Position numbers and translations under genes: made by a program | In this document: in pieces, positions 35,311 through 43,632 of the stretch | Position numbering within the stretch: the stretch's first letter is position 1 | Layout of the letters: every line of letters begins with the position of its first letter | Notes under the pieces: generated by a model | The model's input: only the letters and a program-made list of their open reading frames with translations | What the model was told of the DNA's origin: nothing | The model's database searches: none | Assembly: GCF_001292705.1 (NCBI RefSeq) | Contig: NZ_LGAK01000046.1 | Location: 1 to 43,632, forward strand | DNA: 43,632 bases | Origin: Marinagarivorans algicola | GTDB taxonomy: Bacteria; Pseudomonadota; Gammaproteobacteria; Pseudomonadales; Cellvibrionaceae | Reading direction: 5' to 3'

Positions 35311-35715
35311 TTACGCACCTTGCGCCATATCGGGTACTTGCAGATCCATATTATCCCAACCGCTTTTCACTTCTGCAATTAAACGCCTCGTTTCAGTAAC
35401 GGCCTCTAACTGTTCAGCGGGGTCGCCTTCTGTGGCATGAAGCCGCTCAATCATATAATCGTATAAAGCCGCTAAGTTCTCGGCGACAGTACCCCCAAGT
35501 TTAAAATCTAAACTCTCGCGCAAGCCGTTAATGATCGCTTTGAGTTTAGCCGCTAATATTTGTCGATTTTCATCATTCCCTGAATGGATAGCCATAATCA
35601 CGCCACTGGCGCGCTCAATAGCTCCATCCATGAGTAATGAAATAACTTGATGCGACGTGAGTTGCTCGGCCTGCTCTTGCATGACTAAAGCAGCCTGGGT
35701 TTGTGCGACGGCCAT
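35311..35715 (-). CDS. fliS: Flagellar export chaperone FliS
   Basis: Cytoplasmic chaperone that binds the C-terminus of flagellin and prevents premature polymerisation. The sequence shows the FliS order: SHQVISLLMDGAIERASGVI, then AKLKAIINGLRESLDFKLGGTVAENLAALYDYMIERL, with the characteristic SLDFK/GG and NLxxLYDYM. 134 residues, usual length. ATG 35715 has AGGAG about 8 bases upstream. In most genomes it follows fliD or flagellin; here it is isolated, with no flagellar gene on either side in this window. Confidence 0.92.
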   Translation of the reverse strand: MAVAQTQAALVMQEQAEQLTSHQVISLLMDGAIERASGVIMAIHSGNDENRQILAAKLKAIINGLRESLDFKLGGTVAENLAALYDYMIERLHATEGDPAEQLEAVTETRRLIAEVKSGWDNMDLQVPDMAQGA

Positions 35716-35735
35716 AAAACATCTCCTGATGCTAG

Positions 35736-35769
35736 TTAAGATAATGAATCAATTAAGATAATGAATCAA
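35736..35769. repeat. Tandem 17-bp direct repeat upstream of fliS
   Basis: Two perfect copies of TTAAGATAATGAATCAA, back to back, start 21 bases upstream of the fliS ATG. It may be a slippage duplication or influence the fliS promoter. Confidence 0.8.
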
Positions 35770-36285
35770 TATTTCAAAAAGTGGCAAACAATTGCCGCTT
35801 TTTTGTCATCACTAGGTATAAAGCCAAGAACGTGCCATGTTCATTATTTGATCAAATCGACAACTAAAAATCAAGCCTATCAACCCTTCATAATTCATAA
35901 TCGTCACGCTGTCGCGAATGCTTTCGCTCTACCGTTGTTTAAACCGTCACTCACTATAAAATATAAGCAACCGCTTATAAGGTCGATCGCGAATAATGCT
36001 GTAATAGCGACAACCATCCATTGGGTGTCAGTGATGTCCCTCTTATAAAGGTCTGAAGCTTCGGTAGCATGTGGCCGCTTACCTACCACTCGAGGCAATT
36101 GCCTTAGATGTAGCTATAGTCATGACAACAGGCAAGTCAATACCCGTTACGCCGCGCAATATCAATAACCGTAATGACTCCAATTTAAAGCCGAGCCCGA
36201 CTTTTGCGGAACTCATCGCGAGGTAGCCCTTAAATTGATAGAAGCCGCTGAAATATTAACCTGTTAATTATTTCGGAATAATAGG
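35770..36285. other. Stretch without a supported gene between fliS and the small protein gene
   Basis: Two overlapping frames on opposite strands (35761-36048 plus, 35904-36098 minus) are open, but neither has a ribosome binding site or recognisable protein features, except one hydrophobic stretch on the minus strand. Probably degraded sequence. Confidence 0.4.
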
Positions 36286-36585
36286 CTATAACGTGCCTTT
36301 TTGAGCAGTATGAGTTGTCGCTTTTAGCGTAATACGCTCGTAAAGTTCAGCCACCTCGGCCACCAGTGTTTGAAATTCGGGGTGAGTGTCAGCAAAATGG
36401 GCAACGCTCTGAATTTCAGCTAATGTCTGTTCTAAAAAAATAATATCATATTCATCTAACACATCACCGCCATTCACTTTATCTTGTATATCTAACATTC
36501 GCGGCAATTGATGCTGACTAAAACCTAATAAGATCACTTCAACAGTCCCCTGTTCTTTAGTGCTTAATCTTGAAAATTGACTCAT
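36286..36585 (-). CDS. Small conserved-looking protein of unknown function
   Basis: 99 residues, predicted helical and soluble. It starts MSQFSRLSTKEQGTVEVILL; the core LDIQDKVNGGDVLDEYDIIF and later THPEFQTLVAEVAELYERIT resemble small hypothetical proteins seen in gammaproteobacteria with the pattern LDxYDIxFL and HPExQxLV. No enzymatic motif. ATG 36585 has AAGGT about 7 bases upstream, supporting translation. It is on the same strand as fliS but 570 bases away, so a shared job is only a possibility. Confidence 0.7.
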   Translation of the reverse strand: MSQFSRLSTKEQGTVEVILLGFSQHQLPRMLDIQDKVNGGDVLDEYDIIFLEQTLAEIQSVAHFADTHPEFQTLVAEVAELYERITLKATTHTAQKGTL

Positions 36586-36920
36586 TCATACACCTTATAT
36601 ATCGATTAACATGTAACTATTTAGGGAGGTCGCTATTGGAGCTGAGTATTTGAAACGCCAACAGATATCCACCCACTCCCGATGAAATTAGGCCTGCCGG
36701 CCTGCTAAATAGTGGCCTTTTTATAGTCTTGGCTTATCGTGTTTTACCCAGCCCCAGATACCAGTAAGGGCGAACACCGGGAAAATAATAGCCGCTATCG
36801 CTCCGTCATTATATCGCCTGCATACCACAAGACTAAAACACATCACCAAAGTGCAATGCAAAATGCAAAAAAACGCACGTAGAAAAAATAAAAACATTAG
36901 CTATCAGTTAGTTACATTAT
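36586..36920. other. Intergenic region upstream of the polysaccharide cluster
   Basis: No gene. A GC-rich patch near 36690-36715 (AGGCC and GGCCTTTTT) could form a weak hairpin followed by T's on the plus strand. 36840-36905 is strongly A-rich and might hold activator sites for the sigma-54 promoter that follows. Confidence 0.4.
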
Positions 36921-36936
36921 TGGCATCGACTTTGCG
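36920..36936 (+). promoter_or_regulatory. Sigma-54 (-24/-12) promoter of the polysaccharide cluster
   Basis: TTGGCATCGACTTTGCG matches TTGGCAC-N5-TTGC, with the invariant GG (36922-36923) and GC (36934-36935) exactly 10 bases apart. The start of transcription would be about 36946, 44 bases before the first gene. RpoN promoters need an enhancer-binding activator; none is encoded in this window. Confidence 0.6.
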
Positions 36937-36989
36937 TTTACTGAACGATCTGCTTGGAATTGTCATGATTATTGCCAAAGGTCGCTGAA

Positions 36990-38030
36990 ATGCATATTGA
37001 TTTACTGTTAGACTCCAGAGGTTTTGGCGGTATTGAAGCCCATGTTTTTGAATTAAGTAAAGCGCTCTTAAATTGCGGTCATACGCCGGTGGTTATCTTT
37101 ATAGATGACTATGGCGAGCACCCACTCAAAGATAAGTTACACCAAGAAGCGATTACAGTCTTACATATCAACCTACCCTGGCTAAAAGCCATTAACTGGC
37201 TGCGTAAGCGTCGACCCGATGTGTTACATACCCATGGCTATAAGGCCGGAATTATTGGTAGGTTAGCCGGCAGGCTGGGGCACTTTGGTGTGTGCAGTAG
37301 CTATCACTCCGGCGAATCAACCCGAGGGCGCTTGGCAATTTATGCATGGCTAGATCGCTTAACAGCGCCTTTAGCGCACGAAATCATTGCCGTTAGCCAT
37401 AAAATAGCCCGCAATTTACCCCAAAAAACACACGTACTAAACAATTTTGTTGAGCCCAAAGCAACTTTAAGCCGAGGAACAAAAATTGCTTTTGTGGGCC
37501 GGCTCAGCCATGAGAAAGCCGCCGATCGCTTACTTAAAGCCGCTCAAGCATTACCCAGTACGCAGTTTGATATCTATGGGGATGGACCACTATTCAAACA
37601 CTACAAGATGCAAGCAAGCGCAAATGTTGTTTTTCATGGCGCGCAGCCGATGGAACAGCATTGGCCTAACATCGGCTTATTACTTATGCCCTCCAGATAT
37701 GAGGGATTACCTCTTGCGGCACTAGAGGCTATGAGTCACGGCATACCTGCTATCGCTACACCGGCGGGCGATATACCTGCATTGATTCAACATAATCATA
37801 ATGGCTGGCTGCTAAAAGCTAGCACCTCAAAAGATAATAATGCTGAACAAGAAATTATCGCTGACATTATTAAAATGCTTATGCACTGGAAAAGACTCAA
37901 TGCTGCACAGCACCGCAAGATACAACAAAGTGCTCACCGCACCATTGCCAAACGATATAGTACTCACTCGACACTACCTAAATTTTTAGATTGCTATATG
38001 AATACTGCAACGGGTATATACCGTGTTTAA
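36990..38030 (+). CDS. Glycosyltransferase family 4 (first of three)
   Basis: Retaining GT-B glycosyltransferase that adds a sugar from a nucleotide donor to a growing surface polysaccharide. N-terminal acceptor domain DSRGFGGIEAHVFELSKALL (Gly-rich loop). C-terminal donor domain with KIAFVGRLSHEKAADRLLKA, then YEGLPLAALEAMSHGIPAIA, where the E-x7-E motif of GT4 (EGLPLAALE) is intact. 346 residues. ATG 36990 (AAGG about 9 bases upstream) is preferred to the TTG at 36972. First gene behind the sigma-54 promoter; the next gene overlaps its end by 8 bases. Sugar and acceptor are unknown. Confidence 0.88.
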   Translation: MHIDLLLDSRGFGGIEAHVFELSKALLNCGHTPVVIFIDDYGEHPLKDKLHQEAITVLHINLPWLKAINWLRKRRPDVLHTHGYKAGIIGRLAGRLGHFGVCSSYHSGESTRGRLAIYAWLDRLTAPLAHEIIAVSHKIARNLPQKTHVLNNFVEPKATLSRGTKIAFVGRLSHEKAADRLLKAAQALPSTQFDIYGDGPLFKHYKMQASANVVFHGAQPMEQHWPNIGLLLMPSRYEGLPLAALEAMSHGIPAIATPAGDIPALIQHNHNGWLLKASTSKDNNAEQEIIADIIKMLMHWKRLNAAQHRKIQQSAHRTIAKRYSTHSTLPKFLDCYMNTATGIYRV

Positions 38031-39327
38031 TCAATTTTTAGAATCGACACATGCACTTCCTGACAGTAGCACAATATTACTGGTGCACTACGGTGATAAC
38101 TGGTTAAGAGGTAGCGAGCACTGCCTCTTAAATTTGTGCCATGCACTTAAAAAACAAGGATTTTCCCCTATTGTTTGGTGCAATACACAAGCATTATCCG
38201 AAGCCCTAAAGAGCCATGGCGTGCCGTATCATTGCTCTAAGATGGAGATCCTTTTAGGCTATCAAAAAAAACGATATGACTTATGCGCTTGGTATACCCA
38301 AATTAAAACGGGTATTAACCTCATTAAACAATACAAGCCAGCACTTGTTCATATTAATAGTGCTGCGCCTTGCCAATGGATGCAAGTAGCCGGTCTATTG
38401 ACCAACACACCGTGTATTACGCAGCTACATGCCCACTACGGAACATTCAAAGATAGGCTAACGCTGGGTTTGCATTTTTGTAATATTATTATGGGTGTGA
38501 GTCATGCCGCAATTAGAGCGCTCGACAGCGATGGTACCAACCTTCAGCAAACACGTATTATTTTACCCAATGCCATTGACGCTCTCGCACTACAACAGCA
38601 ACCTCCCGTATCCATCAAAAAAGCATTAGGCGTTGAGCAAGACGCCATACTACTGCTAAGTGTAGGCTCCTTGATCAAGCGTAAAGGTCATCGATTTTTA
38701 CTAGATACCCTGCACACATTAAACACCTCATCATCATTAGCTCATCATAAACCTTATTATGTTGCGATTATTGGTGACGGAGAGGAGTTAGAGTCGCTCA
38801 AAGAGCAATGCGTTGCACTAAATATTAACAAATATGTATTTTTTTTAGGTAATCAAGACAATGCTTTTGGCTATATGCTCGGTGATGCTGACGCCCTTAT
38901 CAGTACAGCCATCGATGAGGTATTTGGATTGGTATTGGCAGAAGCTAATTTAGCCAAAATACCTGTGATTGCCCCTAACATTAAAGGTATTAATAGCGTA
39001 ATAAAGCAGTATAAAACAGGGCTACTATATACACCCAATAATCACCTAAGCCTGCAAAAAGCACTCTTATCACTCTCGCAACATACAGACTGGCAAGTAC
39101 GCGTCAGCCGGGGCTACTACCGTGCGCTAACGACCTTTAATAGCCATAAACATATCTACGGCATTATTCAGGCGTATGAACAAGCAATCGATATTCATCA
39201 AAACAATACCTTTTTAACTCGCCTTAAAAAATCGCTATTTGTATGTCAAGCAATACAAAAATGGGTATTGAATAGAACATTATTAGCACGCAATACACTG
39301 CATAAAAAAACTGCCGGCGCAAAATGA
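38023..39327 (+). CDS. Glycosyltransferase family 4 (second of three)
   Basis: GT-B enzyme, 434 residues. N-terminal LVHYGDNWLRGSEHCLLNLCHAL carries the Gly/Ser loop common in GT4. Donor domain: LLLSVGSLIKRKGHRFLLDT, then IDEVFGLVLAEANLAKIPVIA (E-x7-E, EVFGLVLAE). A basic C-terminal tail may touch the membrane. The start is GTG 38023 behind AACGGG, inside the end of the previous gene, and its stop overlaps the next ATG by 4 bases. Part of one translationally coupled run. Confidence 0.87.
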   Translation: MFNQFLESTHALPDSSTILLVHYGDNWLRGSEHCLLNLCHALKKQGFSPIVWCNTQALSEALKSHGVPYHCSKMEILLGYQKKRYDLCAWYTQIKTGINLIKQYKPALVHINSAAPCQWMQVAGLLTNTPCITQLHAHYGTFKDRLTLGLHFCNIIMGVSHAAIRALDSDGTNLQQTRIILPNAIDALALQQQPPVSIKKALGVEQDAILLLSVGSLIKRKGHRFLLDTLHTLNTSSSLAHHKPYYVAIIGDGEELESLKEQCVALNINKYVFFLGNQDNAFGYMLGDADALISTAIDEVFGLVLAEANLAKIPVIAPNIKGINSVIKQYKTGLLYTPNNHLSLQKALLSLSQHTDWQVRVSRGYYRALTTFNSHKHIYGIIQAYEQAIDIHQNNTFLTRLKKSLFVCQAIQKWVLNRTLLARNTLHKKTAGAK

Positions 39328-40553
39328 AAGAGATACATAAAAATAAAATAACCGACCATACAAGATCTGAATTTCTTGTCTATGACCCTGTGAGTTTTAC
39401 AGGCGGTTCTAAAGTAGCTATGAGCCATATTATTGAAGAGTGTCCGAATAGCCGGCCTATCATTATCACGTGCGACCCAGACAGTTGGAAATCAACATAT
39501 AAAATAATTTCTATTTATTTACCAAAACGATTACAGCGTGCATCATCCGGATTGCCATTTTATGGTAAACAATTACTCCTCGGAATACAGCTTTCTATTA
39601 TTTTTTTAAGATATTTTAGAATAAAAAAAATAGCTGTTATTTCTGGTCCTGCCGTTGACATTTCGGCACTATTATTAAGTCAGCTATTTAGAAAATATGC
39701 TATCCAATTAATTCAAGGGCCAATATCACGTAGCAAAATAGCCTTGCTTGGTTTAAGCATGAGCCGCCGTATATTTTATTTAGCAAGCTGTCAACAAAAC
39801 ATTACGGATCTAATACAACATAAATCCGAATCAGATATCGCAAACATTCATCAAAAAAGCGCTATTTTTACAAACGGACTCCCTCAACATCAATGGCCAA
39901 CACCGACACTCAATATTAATGCCGACGATATACGTATTGATTGCAAAGATCAGGGTAATACTAACAGCCTGCCCAGCAGTACATCCTCAAGAGTTTTTTG
40001 GGCTGCTTCATTGCTTAAATGGAAGGGTATCGATATTCTTGAAAAAGCGATTAACTGTCATTTAAAAAACACTGACATTCAAGCAAAAATTTGCTATATC
40101 AAGCCAAAAAATACAGCTTTAGACTGCCATCCAGTACCTCAAAATAATAATCAAATATCTGTATGGGAGAACCCTAACAACCTTGATGAAATTAGAAGTC
40201 AATGCAATATTTTTGTTTCGACCAGCCAACATGAACCTTTTGGCTTGAGTATTTTAGAGGCTATGGCTGCACGACTGTGTCCGGTGATCCCTAAAGATGG
40301 TGCTTATTGGGATATGCAGCTCACCCATGGGGTTAACTGCTTTAAATACACACCTAACGACCCTCAGTCATTAGCCAGAATACTATGGCTGCTTAGCCGT
40401 CATACTTTTTGTATTACATCAACCGGTCAGCGTGCGCAAGATATCGCTTCACAATACAAAGCCAAAGATACTTATCGCGCAATCGTTCAGGCGCTGTCGG
40501 AGGCCTCATTCGGCAATACGCCTCCAAAATTGAATCCCCGCACCAAAGGATAA
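39324..40553 (+). CDS. Divergent glycosyltransferase (third of three)
   Basis: 409 residues. GT4-like donor-domain motifs are present late (RVFWAASLLKWKGIDILEKA; EPFGLSILEAMAARLCPVIP with E-x7-E), while the N-terminal half (DPVSFTGGSKVAMSHIIEE) is weakly conserved. The gene is visibly more AT-rich than its neighbours (many A-runs near 39580-39660), so it may have come in by transfer or evolved fast, as is common for polysaccharide genes. It overlaps the preceding gene (ATGA). Confidence 0.78.
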   Translation: MKEIHKNKITDHTRSEFLVYDPVSFTGGSKVAMSHIIEECPNSRPIIITCDPDSWKSTYKIISIYLPKRLQRASSGLPFYGKQLLLGIQLSIIFLRYFRIKKIAVISGPAVDISALLLSQLFRKYAIQLIQGPISRSKIALLGLSMSRRIFYLASCQQNITDLIQHKSESDIANIHQKSAIFTNGLPQHQWPTPTLNINADDIRIDCKDQGNTNSLPSSTSSRVFWAASLLKWKGIDILEKAINCHLKNTDIQAKICYIKPKNTALDCHPVPQNNNQISVWENPNNLDEIRSQCNIFVSTSQHEPFGLSILEAMAARLCPVIPKDGAYWDMQLTHGVNCFKYTPNDPQSLARILWLLSRHTFCITSTGQRAQDIASQYKAKDTYRAIVQALSEASFGNTPPKLNPRTKG

Positions 40554-40559
40554 TAAATT

Positions 40560-42089
40560 TTGTCACACCAAGAACGTAGTCAAGTACTCCGCACAGATTT
40601 AAAAAAAGCTATTGTATTTTATGGCCTATCCATTGTTTTAATGAAGGGCTTATCCCTTATCATGCTACCTTTTATAGCTGGCTACCTAAGCCCTGCCGCC
40701 TTAGGCCAATTAGAGCTACTTACCACAGCCGCTATACTCGCAAGTTTGTTTGTGGCTATGGGCTTAGAAGATTGCCTATTTCGTTTTGCGTCAAACACGG
40801 ATGGCTTGCAACAGCGTACCATTGTTGCATCACTTTATGGTTGGTCGTTAATTATTGGCTTAGCTGCATTACTCTTGGGCACATGCTTCGCTCCCGCTGC
40901 TAGCGCGCTCAGTAAGCAGTTGCTTCATGGCGGAGTCTTACAGCACTATCATTTACAAATGGTTTGGGCCGGCGTTGCCCTAGAGGGTGCAATTAGCTTG
41001 CCCTTAGCTTATTTGCGTATGCAAGATAAACCTGCGCATTTTTTCTATGTTGTGATCGGTCGTACATTTTTGCAGGCAATGTTAACATTTATCTTTTTAC
41101 ATCATAATGCATCGATTACCAGCGTATTACTAGCCAGCTTAATCGCAACCTGTAGTCAAGCATTGATATTGGGATGTCTTCAATTAAAAAGCACAGGTAT
41201 ACAGCCTAAATTACCAGAGCTTAAAGCCATTTATCAATATGGGTTGCCACTGCTAGGCAGTGGCTTATGTTTATTTGCCCTCAATGGCATCGATAAAATA
41301 GCTATTGCACATTGGGCAGGGCTTACCGAGTTGGGACTCTATTGTGTCGCAGCAAAATTTGCCCTTGCGACAGTACTACTCATGCAGCCTTTTGGCATGT
41401 GGTGGCGCCCCAAACGTTTTGCTTGGCTAGCCGAGCAGCCAGTAGCCTGCGGCCAAATGTTGGAGCGTGCCATTTTACTACTCGCGCTCATTACTTGTGC
41501 TGTTGCATGTATCGGACCGATATTAATTGCCAGCTTAATGCCTGATGAGTATATTGTTGCCGCGCAATGGGTTGCTATTATTGCTTTTATGCTAGCACTG
41601 CGAGAATCTAGCGAGGTACTCAACCTAGGTGTTCTCAACCAAAAAAATACATGGTTGCTCTTAAAAATCAATATCTCTAGCGCCGTAATAGCGATGGTAT
41701 TGTGTTTATCGTTCACCAAGCTGTCGGGTGTTGCAGGCTGTATTATAGGTCTTATTATTGCTCAAGGCTTACGACTTATTTTGATTATTTGGGGCGGTAG
41801 GTATGTACTGAATCTTCAAGGTATATACCTTCATATTAGCAAGCGCTGGCTAATACTTTGCTTGTCTTCAACGCTGTTATGTGTGCTAAGTAGCACTCAT
41901 TTCGTTACCCAAAGTCTTGTGCATGATGGCTTTGCGCAGATCACTCTTAATGACATAATCAGCATTGGCATATCACTCATCGGAATTTTTTTAGTACTCG
42001 CAATTATATTATTGTGCATGGCTCTACAGGCTAACATTATTTCTTTTAGGCGCATAAAACCTCTAAAACACCAGTTTAATATTCGCTAG
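40560..42089 (+). CDS. Wzx-type oligosaccharide flippase
   Basis: Inner-membrane protein that moves lipid-linked oligosaccharide units to the periplasm (MOP superfamily, polysaccharide biosynthesis type). 509 residues with about 12-14 hydrophobic helices. N-terminal KKAIVFYGLSIVLMKGLSLI and GYLSPAALGQLELLTTAAIL are typical. The start is TTG 40560 behind AAAGGA (9 bases), as no ATG precedes conserved sequence. It follows three glycosyltransferases and precedes a polymerase/ligase, as in Wzx/Wzy-dependent pathways. Confidence 0.85.
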   Translation: MSHQERSQVLRTDLKKAIVFYGLSIVLMKGLSLIMLPFIAGYLSPAALGQLELLTTAAILASLFVAMGLEDCLFRFASNTDGLQQRTIVASLYGWSLIIGLAALLLGTCFAPAASALSKQLLHGGVLQHYHLQMVWAGVALEGAISLPLAYLRMQDKPAHFFYVVIGRTFLQAMLTFIFLHHNASITSVLLASLIATCSQALILGCLQLKSTGIQPKLPELKAIYQYGLPLLGSGLCLFALNGIDKIAIAHWAGLTELGLYCVAAKFALATVLLMQPFGMWWRPKRFAWLAEQPVACGQMLERAILLLALITCAVACIGPILIASLMPDEYIVAAQWVAIIAFMLALRESSEVLNLGVLNQKNTWLLLKINISSAVIAMVLCLSFTKLSGVAGCIIGLIIAQGLRLILIIWGGRYVLNLQGIYLHISKRWLILCLSSTLLCVLSSTHFVTQSLVHDGFAQITLNDIISIGISLIGIFLVLAIILLCMALQANIISFRRIKPLKHQFNIR

Positions 42090-42125
42090 CTTCGTACAGA
42101 GATTTTAAAAAGACACCAACAACGC

Positions 42126-43571
42126 ATGCTCGACTACACTAAGAATATGGGAAAAAATACATATTTACATCGTTGCATTAGAAACATTATCAGCCTCAAG
42201 AATCGACACAAGCCTCTACCTAGCAATCATCATAAGATACATTTAAGTCCTTGGGTAGCCTTAGCATTATGCGGTTTATTTACAGGTGCGTGGTGGCTTT
42301 TACCTCATCCTATACTTATTGTTATTGCCGGGCTTGCACCGCTCGCCATCTATGGCGTACTACGCCTACCTTTTGTTATTGTACTGAGTTTTGTTATTTT
42401 TTCGTTTTGTCGAATACACGAAGCCTTTCCCTTTTTAAATCCTTTAAAAATCCCTCAATTACTCGCTCTTGGCTCACTATTTGCGTTGGGGTGGCATATT
42501 GTGGTCACAGGTAAAATACAACCATTTTGGGATAAAAGTTTGGACTGGGTTACTGTTTTTTTTGTTTTAGTTTTTATCGGTATCTTCTTTGCAACTAGCC
42601 GAGATATTGCCATTACAGCTTTTAAAGACTCTTATATTAAAATCATTATCATGACCTATGCTATTGCCTGGCTAACACGCACACCTAGCGATTTTAAATT
42701 AAGTTTGTATTTATTCACACTATCAGGTGTTGCCGTTGCCAGTGTTGCACTGTTTAATAAAGCTAATGGTATTGGTTTAGTCGAGGGCACTCGTGTCACT
42801 GTTGGCCGTGAACTTGGCTCTATCTTAGGTGATCCTAATGATTTAGCACTTGTACTTATGTTTCCTATCAGCTTTGCTGCCAGCTTAATGCTGAATAAAG
42901 GACTCGGAAAAATAGCGCGATGCATAGGTACACTTAGCACAATCACATTGTTTAGCGCTGTTATTGCAACGCAAAGTCGGGGTGGGCTACTCGGTGTGAT
43001 AGCCGTATTCGGTTTAATGGCTTATCGGCGTATTGAGTCAAAGCTCATATTTTTTGGCGGTGGTGCTGTTGCAGTGATGGGGCTTTTTGTGATGGCTGGC
43101 ATATCGGGACGCGCTTCTGGTGGCGCCGCCGAAGAAGGCGTAGACGCCTCTGCAATGGGTAGAATTTATGCTTGGCAGGCAGCTTGGGGGATGGCACTTG
43201 TTAATCCCATTACAGGCGTTGGGCTCAAGAATTTTTTTTCTAACTACTTCTTTTATAGCCCTCACTGGGACGGCCTTAATCATGCGGTACACAGCACCTG
43301 GTTTGGCGTCATGGCTGAATCGGGATTGCTCGGTATAATTGTCTTTGTGGGCATGGTTATCAAACTTATCATTGATGCCACCAATAGTACAAATTTTGCC
43401 ATACAGCGGTGTGCGCCACCTGTGATTACGGCAGCATCAGAGGCTAATCTCGCCTCTATTTTAGGTATTGCTGTATCGGGTACGTTTCTAACACAAGGCT
43501 ACACGTGGCCCATTTATGTAGTCGCAAGCTTAATCATTGCAATGAAACATTGGCAAAAAAACAACTTATAA
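42126..43571 (+). CDS. O-antigen ligase/polymerase (WaaL/Wzy-like) membrane protein
   Basis: Polytopic protein, 481 residues, about 10-12 membrane helices. It matches the O-antigen ligase/polymerase layout: a long periplasmic loop containing the region SRGGLLGVIAVFGLMAYRR, then GRIYAWQAAWGMALVNPITG VGLKNFF with a downstream NHAVHSTW motif. The GxGxxNF and HxxxH-like residues are characteristic of Wzy/WaaL-type proteins that join sugar chains. The start at ATG 42126 has a weak ribosome binding site; an ATG at 42150 is possible. It most likely polymerises the unit flipped by Wzx. Confidence 0.82.
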   Translation: MLDYTKNMGKNTYLHRCIRNIISLKNRHKPLPSNHHKIHLSPWVALALCGLFTGAWWLLPHPILIVIAGLAPLAIYGVLRLPFVIVLSFVIFSFCRIHEAFPFLNPLKIPQLLALGSLFALGWHIVVTGKIQPFWDKSLDWVTVFFVLVFIGIFFATSRDIAITAFKDSYIKIIIMTYAIAWLTRTPSDFKLSLYLFTLSGVAVASVALFNKANGIGLVEGTRVTVGRELGSILGDPNDLALVLMFPISFAASLMLNKGLGKIARCIGTLSTITLFSAVIATQSRGGLLGVIAVFGLMAYRRIESKLIFFGGGAVAVMGLFVMAGISGRASGGAAEEGVDASAMGRIYAWQAAWGMALVNPITGVGLKNFFSNYFFYSPHWDGLNHAVHSTWFGVMAESGLLGIIVFVGMVIKLIIDATNSTNFAIQRCAPPVITAASEANLASILGIAVSGTFLTQGYTWPIYVVASLIIAMKHWQKNNL

Positions 43572-43592
43572 TTATTTTCAGAGGATCGTCGC

Positions 43593-43632
43593 TTGAAGAT
43601 CAAGAAAATAGACAACCCTAAAATCAATAGGG
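43593..43632 (+). CDS. Start of a further gene, cut by the window edge
   Basis: TTG 43593 has AGAGGA about 8 bases upstream and opens a frame (KIKKIDNPKINR) that runs off the end. It begins 22 bases after the polymerase gene, fitting continuation of the same operon. Nothing can be said about its product. Confidence 0.4.
   Translation, partial: MKIKKIDNPKINR

Noticed and set aside
35761-36098. Opposing frames of 95 and 64 codons between fliS and the small protein gene
   Set aside because: No ribosome binding site, no recognisable domains, and they overlap each other; probably degraded DNA.

Overview
The window looks like a chromosomal segment of a marine gammaproteobacterium of the Cellvibrionales type (the Saccharophagus/Teredinibacter/Cellvibrio neighbourhood). 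This is inferred from a secreted glycoside hydrolase family 6 protein with a long polyserine linker, a Na+-pumping oxaloacetate decarboxylase, quinone-linked PyrD, an Fnr/Anr-type regulator, FliS and a typical gammaproteobacterial housekeeping set. No rRNA, tRNA, CRISPR array or replication origin was recognised.

Layout. 1-850 is a mobile-element scar: the 3' end of an IS4-type transposase, then a frameshifted remnant of an integron-type tyrosine recombinase. 846-4397 (minus strand) holds a NirA-like siroheme reductase and a CysJ-like diflavin reductase. 4640-9284 (minus) is an overlapping pair: an autotransporter-type outer-membrane barrel with one cadherin-like domain, then a large lipoprotein with a GH6 domain and RTX repeats. 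9722-10939 encodes a UbiH/UbiF-type hydroxylase and 11480-12208 an Fnr-type regulator, followed by a possible 21-residue membrane peptide. 12420-15810 (minus) is a pdxB / NAD-kinase-like / rRNA methyltransferase operon. Next come a periplasmic AstE/AspA-type hydrolase, a decayed DUF1587-like fragment, pyrD, pyk and the oadGAB operon (all minus). dusC (plus) is flanked by two copies of a 150-160 bp imperfect palindromic repeat. etfD (minus) and etfB-etfA (plus) are divergent. After a large hairpin there is a membrane protein built like a hybrid histidine kinase but lacking its catalytic residues. trpR-trpE-trpG forms a compact operon, followed by fliS and a small conserved-looking protein (minus). 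From 36990 to the right edge lies a surface-polysaccharide cluster of three glycosyltransferases, a Wzx flippase, a Wzy/WaaL-like polymerase or ligase and the start of another gene. A good sigma-54 -24/-12 promoter precedes it.

How parts fit together. EtfB/EtfA would collect electrons from acyl-CoA-type dehydrogenases and EtfD would pass them to ubiquinone, to which UbiH/F-type chemistry and PyrD also connect. OadGAB couples oxaloacetate decarboxylation to Na+ export and adjoins pyruvate kinase. TrpR probably represses its own operon from an operator overlapping the promoter.

The strongest candidates for something new are: (i) the autotransporter/GH6-RTX lipoprotein pair, whose GH6 domain has Gly where the catalytic acid Asp should be; (ii) the degenerate hybrid kinase; (iii) the palindromic repeat pair around dusC; (iv) the sigma-54 promoter in front of the polysaccharide genes. 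Functional statements are homology-based readings by eye; no database search was run.
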